Source of the DNA: JBNKFV01 sp050289485
GTDB lineage: Bacteria; Pseudomonadota; Gammaproteobacteria; Pseudomonadales; Cellvibrionaceae
Length of the DNA: 64,000 bases
Direction: 5' to 3'
NCBI GenBank assembly: GCA_050289485.1
Contig: JBNKFV010000009.1
Location: 62,001 to 126,000, forward strand
The notes under the pieces are model-generated. The model had not been told where the DNA came from. It saw nothing but the letters and a program-made list of their open reading frames with translations, and made no database searches. Below, piece after piece: positions 1 to 7,703 of the stretch (positions are counted from its first letter, which is position 1; each line of letters starts with the position of its first letter). The position numbers were made by a program, and so were the translations under genes.

Positions 1-1296
1 CTTGATGACCCATTCGCCGATGTGGAGTATTTGCCCACTGTCTTCGGCAATAGGAATAAACTCTGCCGGTGAAACAACGCCCAGTGTCGGGCTGTTCCAG
101 CGCACTAGCGCTTCGGCACCCACAATGTTGCCACTGGTCAGGCAAACCTGTGGCTGAAATACCAGCGTCAGCTCATTGTTGGCGACAGCATCATGTAATG
201 CGTTTTCCAGTTGGAGGATCCGTGATGACTTGACCTGCATCTCTTGAGTGAAGAAGGCGCAGCGATTACGGCCAGCATTTTTGGCGCTGTACATGGCGGT
301 ATCGGCCCGTTTATACAGTGTATCAAAATCGCGACCGTCGCTAGGGTACATACTGATACCAATGGAGGGGGTAACGATAAACTGGTGAATATCCAGTTCA
401 TAACGGCGAGATAATACTTCGCGCAGCTGGTTCGCTTTTTTCCATGCCTCGGCGTTATCAACGTTTGGCAATATAACGACAAATTCATCACCCCCTTGCC
501 GCGCAACAAAGCCCTGGTCGCCCAGCATGGTGCACATACGTTCGGCAACGGCTATTAGTAGTTGGTCACCAATGCTATGGCCGAGGGTATCGTTAATGTT
601 TTTAAACCGGTCAAGATCAATAAATAATAATGCCAGCGTGGTGTCCTGAGCACTTTTTTGATCGTTTGCCCTTGTAAAATATTGTGTAAGGGCTTCGCGA
701 TTAGGCAGCTTTGTGAGTATATCGTGATGGGCTAACCACTCAATTTGCGAGTGTGCTTTCTTGAGGTCATCAATGTCTATGCGCACCCCAAGCATACGTG
801 AAGGGCGCTGTTGGCCGTTGTACTGGGTAACCGTGCAGCGCACGCTAATCCAACGGTAGTCGCCGTTGGCATGGCGTATACGTGCCTGGTATACGTATTG
901 GTTAGTGGTGTTTTGCCCATTGAGTATACGGCGAATGGTTGTGGCCACGTTTTCACGATCATCTGGATGTATTTTCTGCAACTCTGCGGCGCGGTCGGCT
1001 TGGCCGACTACGGGTTGGTAGCCAAGCATGGAGAAATAAGACGGTGATGCAAACCAGGTATCATTTTCAATATCCCATTCCCAAACGCCAATTTTGGTTG
1101 CTTTTAAGGCTTCGTTAATACGCTCAGCTTCGAGTATGGCCTCGAGCTTGCCTTGCTTGCCCTGCGCTGGGCCTACGGTATTGGGATGCTCACCTGATGT
1201 CACCAGTTGTTGATAACGCCGGTAGAAAAAAATACAGAGCGTACCTGTTACTGCAACCGCGCAGAGCAGCGCCAGAAATTGCCAGGATGCAGTCAT
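1..1296 (-). CDS. PAS-GGDEF-EAL c-di-GMP signalling protein (C-terminus outside window)
   Basis: A membrane-anchored c-di-GMP turnover protein cut at its C-terminus by the window edge; at least 432 residues are visible. An N-terminal hydrophobic helix (about residues 5-26) is followed by a PAS domain (about 60-175), a GGDEF domain with an intact GGDEF motif at residues 268-272, and the beginning of an EAL domain with EAL at 395-397 followed by VRW. Both signature motifs visible are canonical, so cyclase and phosphodiesterase activity are both possible; the catalytic residues further into the EAL domain lie outside the window. The ATG at 1296 is preceded by an AAGGG ribosome-binding site. In such tandem proteins one domain is often regulatory, and the sequence here does not decide which. 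Confidence 0.9.
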   Translation of the reverse strand, partial: MTASWQFLALLCAVAVTGTLCIFFYRRYQQLVTSGEHPNTVGPAQGKQGKLEAILEAERINEALKATKIGVWEWDIENDTWFASPSYFSMLGYQPVVGQADRAAELQKIHPDDRENVATTIRRILNGQNTTNQYVYQARIRHANGDYRWISVRCTVTQYNGQQRPSRMLGVRIDIDDLKKAHSQIEWLAHHDILTKLPNREALTQYFTRANDQKSAQDTTLALLFIDLDRFKNINDTLGHSIGDQLLIAVAERMCTMLGDQGFVARQGGDEFVVILPNVDNAEAWKKANQLREVLSRRYELDIHQFIVTPSIGISMYPSDGRDFDTLYKRADTAMYSAKNAGRNRCAFFTQEMQVKSSRILQLENALHDAVANNELTLVFQPQVCLTSGNIVGAEALVRWNSPTLGVVSPAEFIPIAEDSGQILHIGEWVIK

Positions 1297-2012
1297 TATT
1301 TAACCCTTAATAAAGAAACCTGGGTACTGCAGTGAGCAGAGAGTCAAAATTGCACTTATTATTGGGTCAGACATTGGTCATCCCCCATATCGGCTGTGTA
1401 GAGGGAAGAATGTTGCCGTAGCTGCTCCTCCCCAGCGTCATGGCATAGAGTTACATAGAATGGCCAGAATTTCTAATAGTTCGCGCTTTGGCAGCGGCGG
1501 CGGGATGCCTGGTTGCAAGGTACCTATGACATCAGTTTAGCAATGGTTTTCCTGGTTTCAACGAATTGGTGGGCCTCGCGCAAGGTGAGGGATGGGAATC
1601 GCTATCAATTAGCGTAGCCGGGTTATCGGCGCTCAGGTTCTCCTAATAGCCTACGGCTTTAATTTGCACTCCTTTCTGGTAGTAGGTAGCGGAATTGCTT
1701 GGAGCTGTCGCAGAGATGTTTAAGCAGGTTGCTACGATGAGCGATTATTGTGTGGCTGAAAATACCATAGGAAACTGAATCTTTTTCGGTGAATTGTCGA
1801 AAAGTGATGCCACTCGCTGACCACTTTTGCTGGTAAATGCATCCCATAAACAAAATAACCATATTTTTTGGGTGTTTTTCCGCGGGCAAGCGTCTTACTG
1901 GATATCTAGCCCCTTTTTGCCTGTTGGGAGTGCAGAATTAGGGGGGCTTAGATAACAATACAAGCAAGCCCGTCTTAGTGAGTGTGTGCTAAGTGCTTCT
2001 CAGGAGTTTTTA
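1297..2012. other. Intergenic region without a convincing gene
   Basis: About 715 bases between the divergent GGDEF-EAL and lipoprotein genes. I see no credible gene. A 76-codon minus-strand frame at 1659-1889 has no ribosome-binding site and no recognisable domain. A weak hairpin with GGGCTT/AAGCCC arms lies near 1944-1972, shortly before the lipoprotein gene. Confidence 0.5.
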
Positions 2013-2624
2013 ATGATGAATACAACGAAAATTGCGTTGCTAATACTTTCTGTAGCTGTATTTGCTTTGACCGCGTGTGACAAAGAAGCCCCCTCAGCCA
2101 CTAAAACCGCTACAACGGACGCTTCGGACAGTGCAAAGTCTCGCGCAATTTCTCCGGTGTTGGTGGCCAGTATCCAAGATCTTATGAAAAGCGAGATCGA
2201 TCCTGCCGCAAATTATTTATGGAATAGCGTAAGTACGCTTAGCACTGACGAAGGCCTGGTGGAGAATCAACCCCGCACTGATGAAGATTGGCAGAATGTT
2301 CGTATGCAGGCGATTAAGCTGATTGAGGCGGCTAATTTGCTCATGATGCCAGGCCGCTCGGTAGTAGAAGGCGACGGGCGTTTGGACGGTGAAGATATAC
2401 CCGGTAATTTGTCGGCAGCAGAGATTCAGCAACTCATTGATAAAGATCCTGCCTCCTTCGCGGCCTTTGCCCGCGGTTTACAACTGGCCACTCAAGGCGT
2501 ATTACGTGCAGTTGACACTAAAAATGCCGATGCCCTTTTTGAGGCCGGAGGCCCCATTGATACGGCTTGCGAAGCCTGTCACCAGGTCTATTGGTACCCT
2601 GATCAAGGGTATTCTGCCAACTAA
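2013..2624 (+). CDS. Lipoprotein with one C-terminal CxxCH haem motif
   Basis: A predicted lipoprotein of 203 residues. A hydrophobic signal ends in a lipobox (LTAC), so Cys becomes the lipidated N-terminus. Near the C-terminus is CEACH (about residues 186-190), the covalent haem c attachment motif. The mostly helical body with its single haem motif close to the C-terminus resembles cytochrome c-prime-type proteins, but I cannot place it in a named family. The start is ATG 2013 (a second ATG follows at once), because CAGGAG lies just upstream; a longer frame from 1986 lacks this signal. It is likely periplasmic and membrane-tethered, with a possible role in electron transfer or gas sensing. 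No operon partner is visible. Confidence 0.75.
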   Translation: MMNTTKIALLILSVAVFALTACDKEAPSATKTATTDASDSAKSRAISPVLVASIQDLMKSEIDPAANYLWNSVSTLSTDEGLVENQPRTDEDWQNVRMQAIKLIEAANLLMMPGRSVVEGDGRLDGEDIPGNLSAAEIQQLIDKDPASFAAFARGLQLATQGVLRAVDTKNADALFEAGGPIDTACEACHQVYWYPDQGYSAN

Positions 2625-2809
2625 ATAGCTTTGTTTGCGTTATTAACGGCCCCTTTATTTGAAGGTAATGTTGGCATTGGATGTCCGCGATCATGTGCCG
2701 TTCGGCTTTCTTGCTGAACAATCCCGGATCGAGGCGTAGTAGTAAATACAAGGCGCTGCACGGGTTTAATCATTCAATATTGTGAACACCCGCTTGCTCG
2801 AACGAACCA

Positions 2810-3469
2810 TTACTGGATGTTTTGCGGGTCGCCCATCAGGTAGTGCAGGGAAATGTTGCTCAGGTCATTCACCAGTGTTTTCCAGTCGCCATCTTCTAAA
2901 CTGGCGTCTACCGTACCAAGGCCCAGGTGGCGGGCGAGAGATGAGTAGATAATCTGGAAAATCACGTGGATGGCGCGCTCAGGATCCGGTTGGGTGATTT
3001 CGTCTTTACATTCCATCAGTAGTTTTTCGAAATCAGTGAGGCTTTGGCTAAGATGCTTGCGGCCGGTTTGTGCAACTACCTCGTCAATAATGGCAATTTC
3101 CATCAGCGCGCGTAGTATTTTACGGTTATTCGCCAAAAAATCAGCAAAACCATGAATAATGTCAGGTACCAGTTCGCGTAGTTTGAGGTCTTTGCGGCGT
3201 ATATTGTTGATTAGCAGTGCGGTTTCGGCGTCCATACGGAGAATCTGGTGCTGCTGCACTTGGCGAATGAGGTCTTCTTTGCCGTTAAAACGATTATAAA
3301 TCGAGCCTATTGAGACCTTCGACAGCTTGCTGACTTCGTTCAGTGTAAAGTCGGCGTAACCCTTGCTGGTAAGCAGGTCAACGGAGGCTTTTAACAGACG
3401 CTCCAGTGAAGCCCGGCTGCGGTCTTGCTTCGGTTCTTTGGTGAAACTGTTTTTCGATGTTGGCGTCAT
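2810..3469 (-). CDS. TetR/AcrR-family transcriptional regulator
   Basis: A 219-residue one-component repressor type. The N-terminal TetR DNA-binding domain (about residues 20-75) is clear, ending in the typical segment around VSIGSIYNRFNGKEDLIRQV. The rest is a helical ligand-binding domain with no recognisable specificity. It is encoded alone, with no divergent partner transporter next to it, so its target is not evident. TetR proteins of this length commonly repress their own gene. Confidence 0.85.
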   Translation of the reverse strand: MTPTSKNSFTKEPKQDRSRASLERLLKASVDLLTSKGYADFTLNEVSKLSKVSIGSIYNRFNGKEDLIRQVQQHQILRMDAETALLINNIRRKDLKLRELVPDIIHGFADFLANNRKILRALMEIAIIDEVVAQTGRKHLSQSLTDFEKLLMECKDEITQPDPERAIHVIFQIIYSSLARHLGLGTVDASLEDGDWKTLVNDLSNISLHYLMGDPQNIQ

Positions 3470-3596
3470 GTTAAGTGCTTAATGAGTACCGAAGGTCTTG
3501 CGAGCACCTAAATAAAATGTCTTGTAGTGTCGCCTACATTAGAACCCCGGATTCTAAAATATTGATTACGGTTTTAATAGCACAAAACTGCGGGTT

Positions 3597-3623
3597 GTTT
3601 TTGAATATGGTGCCCAGGAGAGG
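3597..3623. repeat. 27-bp copy of the tRNA-Leu 3' end and downstream spacer (copy 1)
   Basis: An exact 27-base repeat of 3744-3770, which comprises the last 16 bases of the tRNA-Leu gene (counting CCA) plus 11 bases beyond it, including the terminator T-run. The copies are 147 bases apart. Between them lie two perfect short hairpins (3642-3658 and 3673-3691). This is either the remnant of a lost tandem tRNA copy or a scar of site-specific insertion at the tRNA end. Confidence 0.85.
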
Positions 3624-3722
3624 GTGAGCGTGGTGTTTTATGCAAAGCACCGCTTTGCGCCACAGCGAACGACAGCCATCTGTGATGGCTGGCCGGGAGT
3701 CCGATCCGTTTTTAGGGCATAA

Positions 3723-3749
3723 AAAAACCGAGTCATTGACTCGGTTTTT
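3723..3749 (-). terminator. Terminator of tRNA-Leu
   Basis: A perfect palindrome with 13-base arms around a single base, with A and T runs at the ends, a few bases beyond the tRNA 3' end. In the minus-strand transcript it forms a strong hairpin ending in a U-run. Confidence 0.85.
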
Positions 3750-3754
3750 GAATA

Positions 3755-3841
3755 TGGTGCCCAGGAGAGGACTTGAACCTCCACGGCCGTGAGGCCACTA
3801 GCACCTGAAGCTAGCGTGTCTACCAATTTCACCACCTGGGC
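3755..3841 (-). tRNA. tRNA-Leu (CAG)
   Basis: A full class II tRNA of 87 bases including an encoded CCA (3755-3757 on the complement). The acceptor arms GCCCAGG and CCTGGGC pair perfectly and are followed by discriminator A. The anticodon stem CTAGC/GCTAG carries the loop TTCAGGT, giving anticodon CAG. The long variable arm and the T-loop TTCAAGT are in place. It is the same length as the E. coli CAG isoacceptor. Confidence 0.97.
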
Positions 3842-3869
3842 AACAAGGCGTGTTACCTTGAGGGCGCGA

Positions 3870-3898
3870 ATAATAGTGGCCTCGGATATTCTTGTCAA
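3870..3898 (-). promoter_or_regulatory. Sigma-70 promoter of tRNA-Leu
   Basis: On the minus strand a consensus TTGACA (3893-3898) is separated by 17 bases from TATTAT (3870-3875). A GC-rich discriminator (TCGCGCC) follows, as is typical of stringently controlled stable-RNA promoters. It starts transcription shortly before the tRNA. Confidence 0.85.
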
Positions 3899-4353
3899 CT
3901 GGCTTTTGAAAATACGTATTTTTCTATATTGCAGAGTCATTGCAGGGGCTGGCGAACGCATTTATTTACTGGAAGCGGTTAGCTAGCTGGACCGTGTGAG
4001 CCATGCCTTGGGGAGAGCGATCCTCAGTGTTGTGCAGGAGAAACGGGACCGGAAAGTAGTAGATCGAAATGCAACCTCTTGCCGGGTTTGGCTTTTGCTA
4101 ATGTTGCCGGGTTGACGAGCGGCCTGATTGTGCTGGTGTCGCTATGGGGATAGACCGGTTGTTGATGTTGTTGCAACAAGCACAGGCATTGACGACATGT
4201 TAGCGTTTCCCTTTCCGCGTGCCTGATGTATGTCTGACTTGAACAATTATCTGTTGCATAATGAGAGGCTACGTCATAGAAACATCGATAGGAGCAGCGT
4301 TTACTATCGCACTGGTTGCTTAAAACCGGGACATACTTTTGGCATTCTTGGAT
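3899..4353. other. Intergenic region, nothing recognised
   Basis: About 450 bases between the tRNA-Leu promoter and the GH3 terminator. I see no supportable gene, RNA or repeat here. Confidence 0.4.
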
Positions 4354-4386
4354 AAAAAAAGCCCCAATCGTTTTGTCGATTGGGGC
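4354..4386 (-). terminator. Terminator of the GH3 gene
   Basis: Perfect 10-base arms GCCCCAATCG / CGATTGGGGC (4361-4370 and 4377-4386) with a 6-base loop, followed on the minus strand by seven T. It lies 20 bases past the GH3 stop codon. Confidence 0.95.
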
Positions 4387-4405
4387 AGCTTGGATCTATA
4401 CGTGT

Positions 4406-6874
4406 TTAATCAACACGGACCGTAGAGAAAAAAGCCTTGGTTTTTCCAACATCTTGGACTTTCCCGGCAATAGCAAATTCACTGTTTAAGCGAATGTCAG
4501 CAGAGGAGCTTCCAATCATCAATTTAATTTGTCCAGGTTCGACAACATAGTTCATATCCTGGTTATAGAAGCCGAGCTGATTAACAGCCAGTGCAAAAGT
4601 GACGCGAACGCTTTGCTTTGGATCCAGGCTGATGCGCTTAAAGCCTTTGAGCTCTTTAACCGGACGCGTCAAGCTGGCGACGCTATCGCGAATATACAAC
4701 TGCACAACTTCTTCACCTTTGCGGTTACTCGTGTTTTTCAGCGTAAAGCTGATTTCAACCGTCTCACCCGCTTTTGCCGTGGGCTTATTGACTTTAATGT
4801 CGCTGTATTCAAACGTGCTGTAACTCAAGCCGTAACCAAAGGGATACAAGGCCGACGTTTCATCGAAAGCATACCCACGTTTTGCTGAGGGCTTGTAGTT
4901 GTAGTACGCGGGAATATGACCAGCTGAACGCGGAATGCTCAAAGGCAATTTAGCGCCAGGGTTTACCTCGCCGAACAGCACTCTTGCGACGGCCGTTCCG
5001 GTTTCTTGGCCCAAGTACCAGCCTTCCAAAATTGCAGGAACGCGTTCGGCAATTTTACCAATAGAAAGAGGGCGGCCATTAATCATCATAACCACCGTCG
5101 GCGTGCCTGTTTTCAGCACCGCGTCAACCAGAGCCTGCTGCTCGCCAAACAAATCCAAGCTTGTGCGATCGCCCAAGTGTGATTCAGCCCAGGCTTCACG
5201 CGAGGTGCCTTCGTTATCACCCAAGACCAAAATAGCGACTTGGCTTTTCTTGGCCGCCGCCACGGCTTTTTTAATCAAACCTTTATTATCTTCAGCGCTG
5301 GCAGGTGTTACTTCATCGCGATTCCAGCGTTCTTTGCTCAAAGAATTTGCTGCAATTGAATCGGGCCCGGGCGTCCAATCATTCAGCGTTAACTGCGTCC
5401 CTTTGGCATAGCGTACTTGGACGCCATCACCTAAATAGGTGCGAATTCCCTGCAGAATACTGACACTGTTTTTAGGCACGTCACTATAGCCGCCCAATAA
5501 TACTTCGTCTGCGTGCGGACCGATTACCGCAACGGACTTCAAGCTTGCCGCATCAAGCGGTAACAGGTTGTCATCATTCTTAAGCAGGATTATGGCTTGT
5601 TCAGCTGCTCGCCGAGCCAAAGCACGGTGCTCGTCGTTACCAACAAACTCGTCCACCCCTTCAACGGCGGTATAAGGTTTTTCGAACAAACCCAGTAGGA
5701 ATTTTTCGTGTAAGACCCGACGCACAGCTGTGTCTATGGTTGTCATGCTCACTTTACCTTGTGACACCAGGTCAGGTAGCTGCATGTAAGTGTCCCCATC
5801 AGGCATTTCAACATCGATACCTGCGTTGATTGCCAGTGCTGCGGCCTCGCCTTTGTCTTTGGCAATACCGTGACGGTCTGCCAGCTCGCCAATCCCGAAG
5901 TAATCGCTCACGACCGCGCCATCGAATCCCCATTCATCACGCAAAATGCCATTCATCATTTTGTTGTTTGCATGTGAAGGTACCCCATCGATCTCGTTGT
6001 AGGATGCCATGACACTGCGCGCGCCGGCCAATTTCACAGCGGCTTCAAATGGGAATAAGAAGATTTCTCTAAGTGTGCGTTCACCGACATGCGCTGGCGC
6101 AGTGTTTAAGCCGCCAGTGGGCTCGCCGTGGCCGGCCATATGTTTCAATGTAGCGATCACTCGGTCTTTGCCGATTTGACCGTGCTCTGTTCCCTGAAAG
6201 CCTTTTACGCTAGCCACACCCAAAGCGGCAACGAGGTAAGGATCTTCGCCCATGGTTTCTTCGATTCGTCCCCAGCGCGGGTCGCGTGACACATCCACAA
6301 TGGGAGTCAAGGCTTGGCTTCCGCCGCGCCTGCGTGTTTCGGCCGCAATCGCCGTGTAAATCTCTTCAACTAACGCTTCATCCCAGGTGCTGGCGAGCCC
6401 AATGGCCTGAGGATAACTCGTTGCATCGCGCGCGGCCTGGCCGTGTAGAGCCTCTTCGTGGAAAATTGCTGGAATTCCTAAGCGGGTATTCTCAAGCAAC
6501 CACTTTTGCGCAGCATTGACGAAGGCAACGGTTTGCTCAGGGGTTTTGTTCGGCGTAAATGTTGATTTATTTTCGGAAGGGCGCGCAATCTGCCCAATAC
6601 CGAGACCGAGGATTTCCTCGGCCTTATCATCAGTAAATTCGCCAGATTCCGTTTCCAAAGCCTGACGCTTTATCCACACCGCATGCAACTGTGCAATCTT
6701 TTCTCCCAGGGTCATACGTTGCAACAGATCGTCAACACGCGCTTCGATGGGCTGCGAGGCGTCTTTATATTTCGCAGAATCGGCTAAGGCCTGAGGCCCC
6801 AGGAACGCGGCGCACAAGGCGAGACCGCTGAGAACAATATACTGACCTTTGTCTTTGAGTTGAGTTAAGCGCAT
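4406..6874 (-). CDS. Secreted glycoside hydrolase family 3 enzyme (beta-glucosidase/xylosidase type)
   Basis: An 822-residue exported enzyme that cleaves terminal beta-linked sugars from oligosaccharides. A signal peptide (about residues 1-31) is followed by the GH3 TIM-barrel domain, the GH3 C-terminal alpha/beta domain and a fibronectin III-like domain (about 700-790). Typical barrel signatures are SRDPRWGR and the segment with GEDPYLVAALG. VVSDYFG carries the expected catalytic nucleophile Asp324. It resembles BglX-type periplasmic enzymes in length and layout; the exact sugar (glucose or xylose) cannot be read from the sequence. The ATG at 6874 has a CGGAG ribosome-binding site. It is a single gene with its own terminator, and no transporter or regulator is adjacent. 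Confidence 0.92.
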   Translation of the reverse strand: MRLTQLKDKGQYIVLSGLALCAAFLGPQALADSAKYKDASQPIEARVDDLLQRMTLGEKIAQLHAVWIKRQALETESGEFTDDKAEEILGLGIGQIARPSENKSTFTPNKTPEQTVAFVNAAQKWLLENTRLGIPAIFHEEALHGQAARDATSYPQAIGLASTWDEALVEEIYTAIAAETRRRGGSQALTPIVDVSRDPRWGRIEETMGEDPYLVAALGVASVKGFQGTEHGQIGKDRVIATLKHMAGHGEPTGGLNTAPAHVGERTLREIFLFPFEAAVKLAGARSVMASYNEIDGVPSHANNKMMNGILRDEWGFDGAVVSDYFGIGELADRHGIAKDKGEAAALAINAGIDVEMPDGDTYMQLPDLVSQGKVSMTTIDTAVRRVLHEKFLLGLFEKPYTAVEGVDEFVGNDEHRALARRAAEQAIILLKNDDNLLPLDAASLKSVAVIGPHADEVLLGGYSDVPKNSVSILQGIRTYLGDGVQVRYAKGTQLTLNDWTPGPDSIAANSLSKERWNRDEVTPASAEDNKGLIKKAVAAAKKSQVAILVLGDNEGTSREAWAESHLGDRTSLDLFGEQQALVDAVLKTGTPTVVMMINGRPLSIGKIAERVPAILEGWYLGQETGTAVARVLFGEVNPGAKLPLSIPRSAGHIPAYYNYKPSAKRGYAFDETSALYPFGYGLSYSTFEYSDIKVNKPTAKAGETVEISFTLKNTSNRKGEEVVQLYIRDSVASLTRPVKELKGFKRISLDPKQSVRVTFALAVNQLGFYNQDMNYVVEPGQIKLMIGSSSADIRLNSEFAIAGKVQDVGKTKAFFSTVRVD

Positions 6875-6953
6875 AGGCTGCTCCGAGTATTTTTTTAATG
6901 TTTTGGGATGACCGAGTCATACAAAAGCGCGTAACGATACTGCTTTCGCGTCG

Positions 6954-6969
6954 AATGGCAAGCGCCATT
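6954..6969. promoter_or_regulatory. Palindrome upstream of the GH3 gene (possible operator)
   Basis: AATGGC and GCCATT separated by four bases form a short inverted repeat about 80 bases upstream of the GH3 start codon. It could be an operator for a sugar-responsive regulator; no regulator gene is nearby, so this is only a suggestion. Confidence 0.3.
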
Positions 6970-7105
6970 TAAAAAATGTTTTAAAGGGCTTATTCTTTGA
7001 TTGACCTACGCTATGCTGGCACTTCATTTTTGAGCCAGGTGCTTGAGTTCGCTATAACATTCCGATTGCCATGAGCTGGCAGAGGGTTGCCTTTAGGAGT
7101 ATGAC

Positions 7106-7495
7106 ATGTCTGCCTCGTTATGCCTGTGTGGTTCTGCAAAGCCATTTGCCGCTTGCTGTGGCCGCTTTCTCGGGGGCGATACCCCAGCCAAAACGCCGGA
7201 GCAGTTAATGCGCTCGCGCTACTGCGCTTATGCATTAGGTGGGTATGGTGGCTACTTGCTGAAAACCTGGTTTCCCGCCACGGCGCAGGGTCTCACTGCA
7301 CTGGACCTGTCGCAGAAGAGCTGCGATTGGTGCCGCCTGGAAGTGCTGAATAAGTCGCAAAAAGGCGATGAGGGGGTGGTGGAGTTCAAGGCTTATTTTA
7401 ATACCCCACAAGGTGAAGTGGATGTAATGCACGAAACGTCATTTTTCAGCCGTGTCGGTGGGCGTTGGTACTATGTAGGGGGAGAGGTGTCGTAG
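7106..7495 (+). CDS. YchJ-family SEC-C motif protein
   Basis: A 129-residue protein of the UPF0225/YchJ family. The N-terminus contains a SEC-C zinc-binding motif (CLCGSAKPFAACCGRFL), like the tail with which SecA binds metal. The rest matches the NTF2-like YchJ domain, including the RSRYCAYALG and FKAYF segments. It is a little shorter than E. coli YchJ (152 residues), mainly at the C-terminus. The function of the family is not established. The ATG at 7106 is preceded by TAGGAG. It is a single gene. Confidence 0.88.
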   Translation: MSASLCLCGSAKPFAACCGRFLGGDTPAKTPEQLMRSRYCAYALGGYGGYLLKTWFPATAQGLTALDLSQKSCDWCRLEVLNKSQKGDEGVVEFKAYFNTPQGEVDVMHETSFFSRVGGRWYYVGGEVS

Positions 7496-7703
7496 GCATA
7501 TATAGGTTGTGGTTGTTTTTTGTGCGATTTCGGCATCGCAGGGCTAATCTTTGCGGGTAAGACGCCCGCAGTTACGCTATAGTCACCATTATTGAGGTAT
7601 GCAACGCCGATGGGCCGTGCATCCCACGTTAATGACGACAAAAACCTTTATATCGGTAGCGCTGCATAGGTGGCGCTACAAAAGGAAACCATAGGAACAC
7701 TTT

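Noticed and set aside
1659..1889. Minus-strand frame of 76 codons
   Set aside because: No start signal, no recognisable domain; kept only as a note in the intergenic entry.
3638..3961. Minus-strand frame of 107 codons
   Set aside because: It runs through tRNA-Leu and its promoter.
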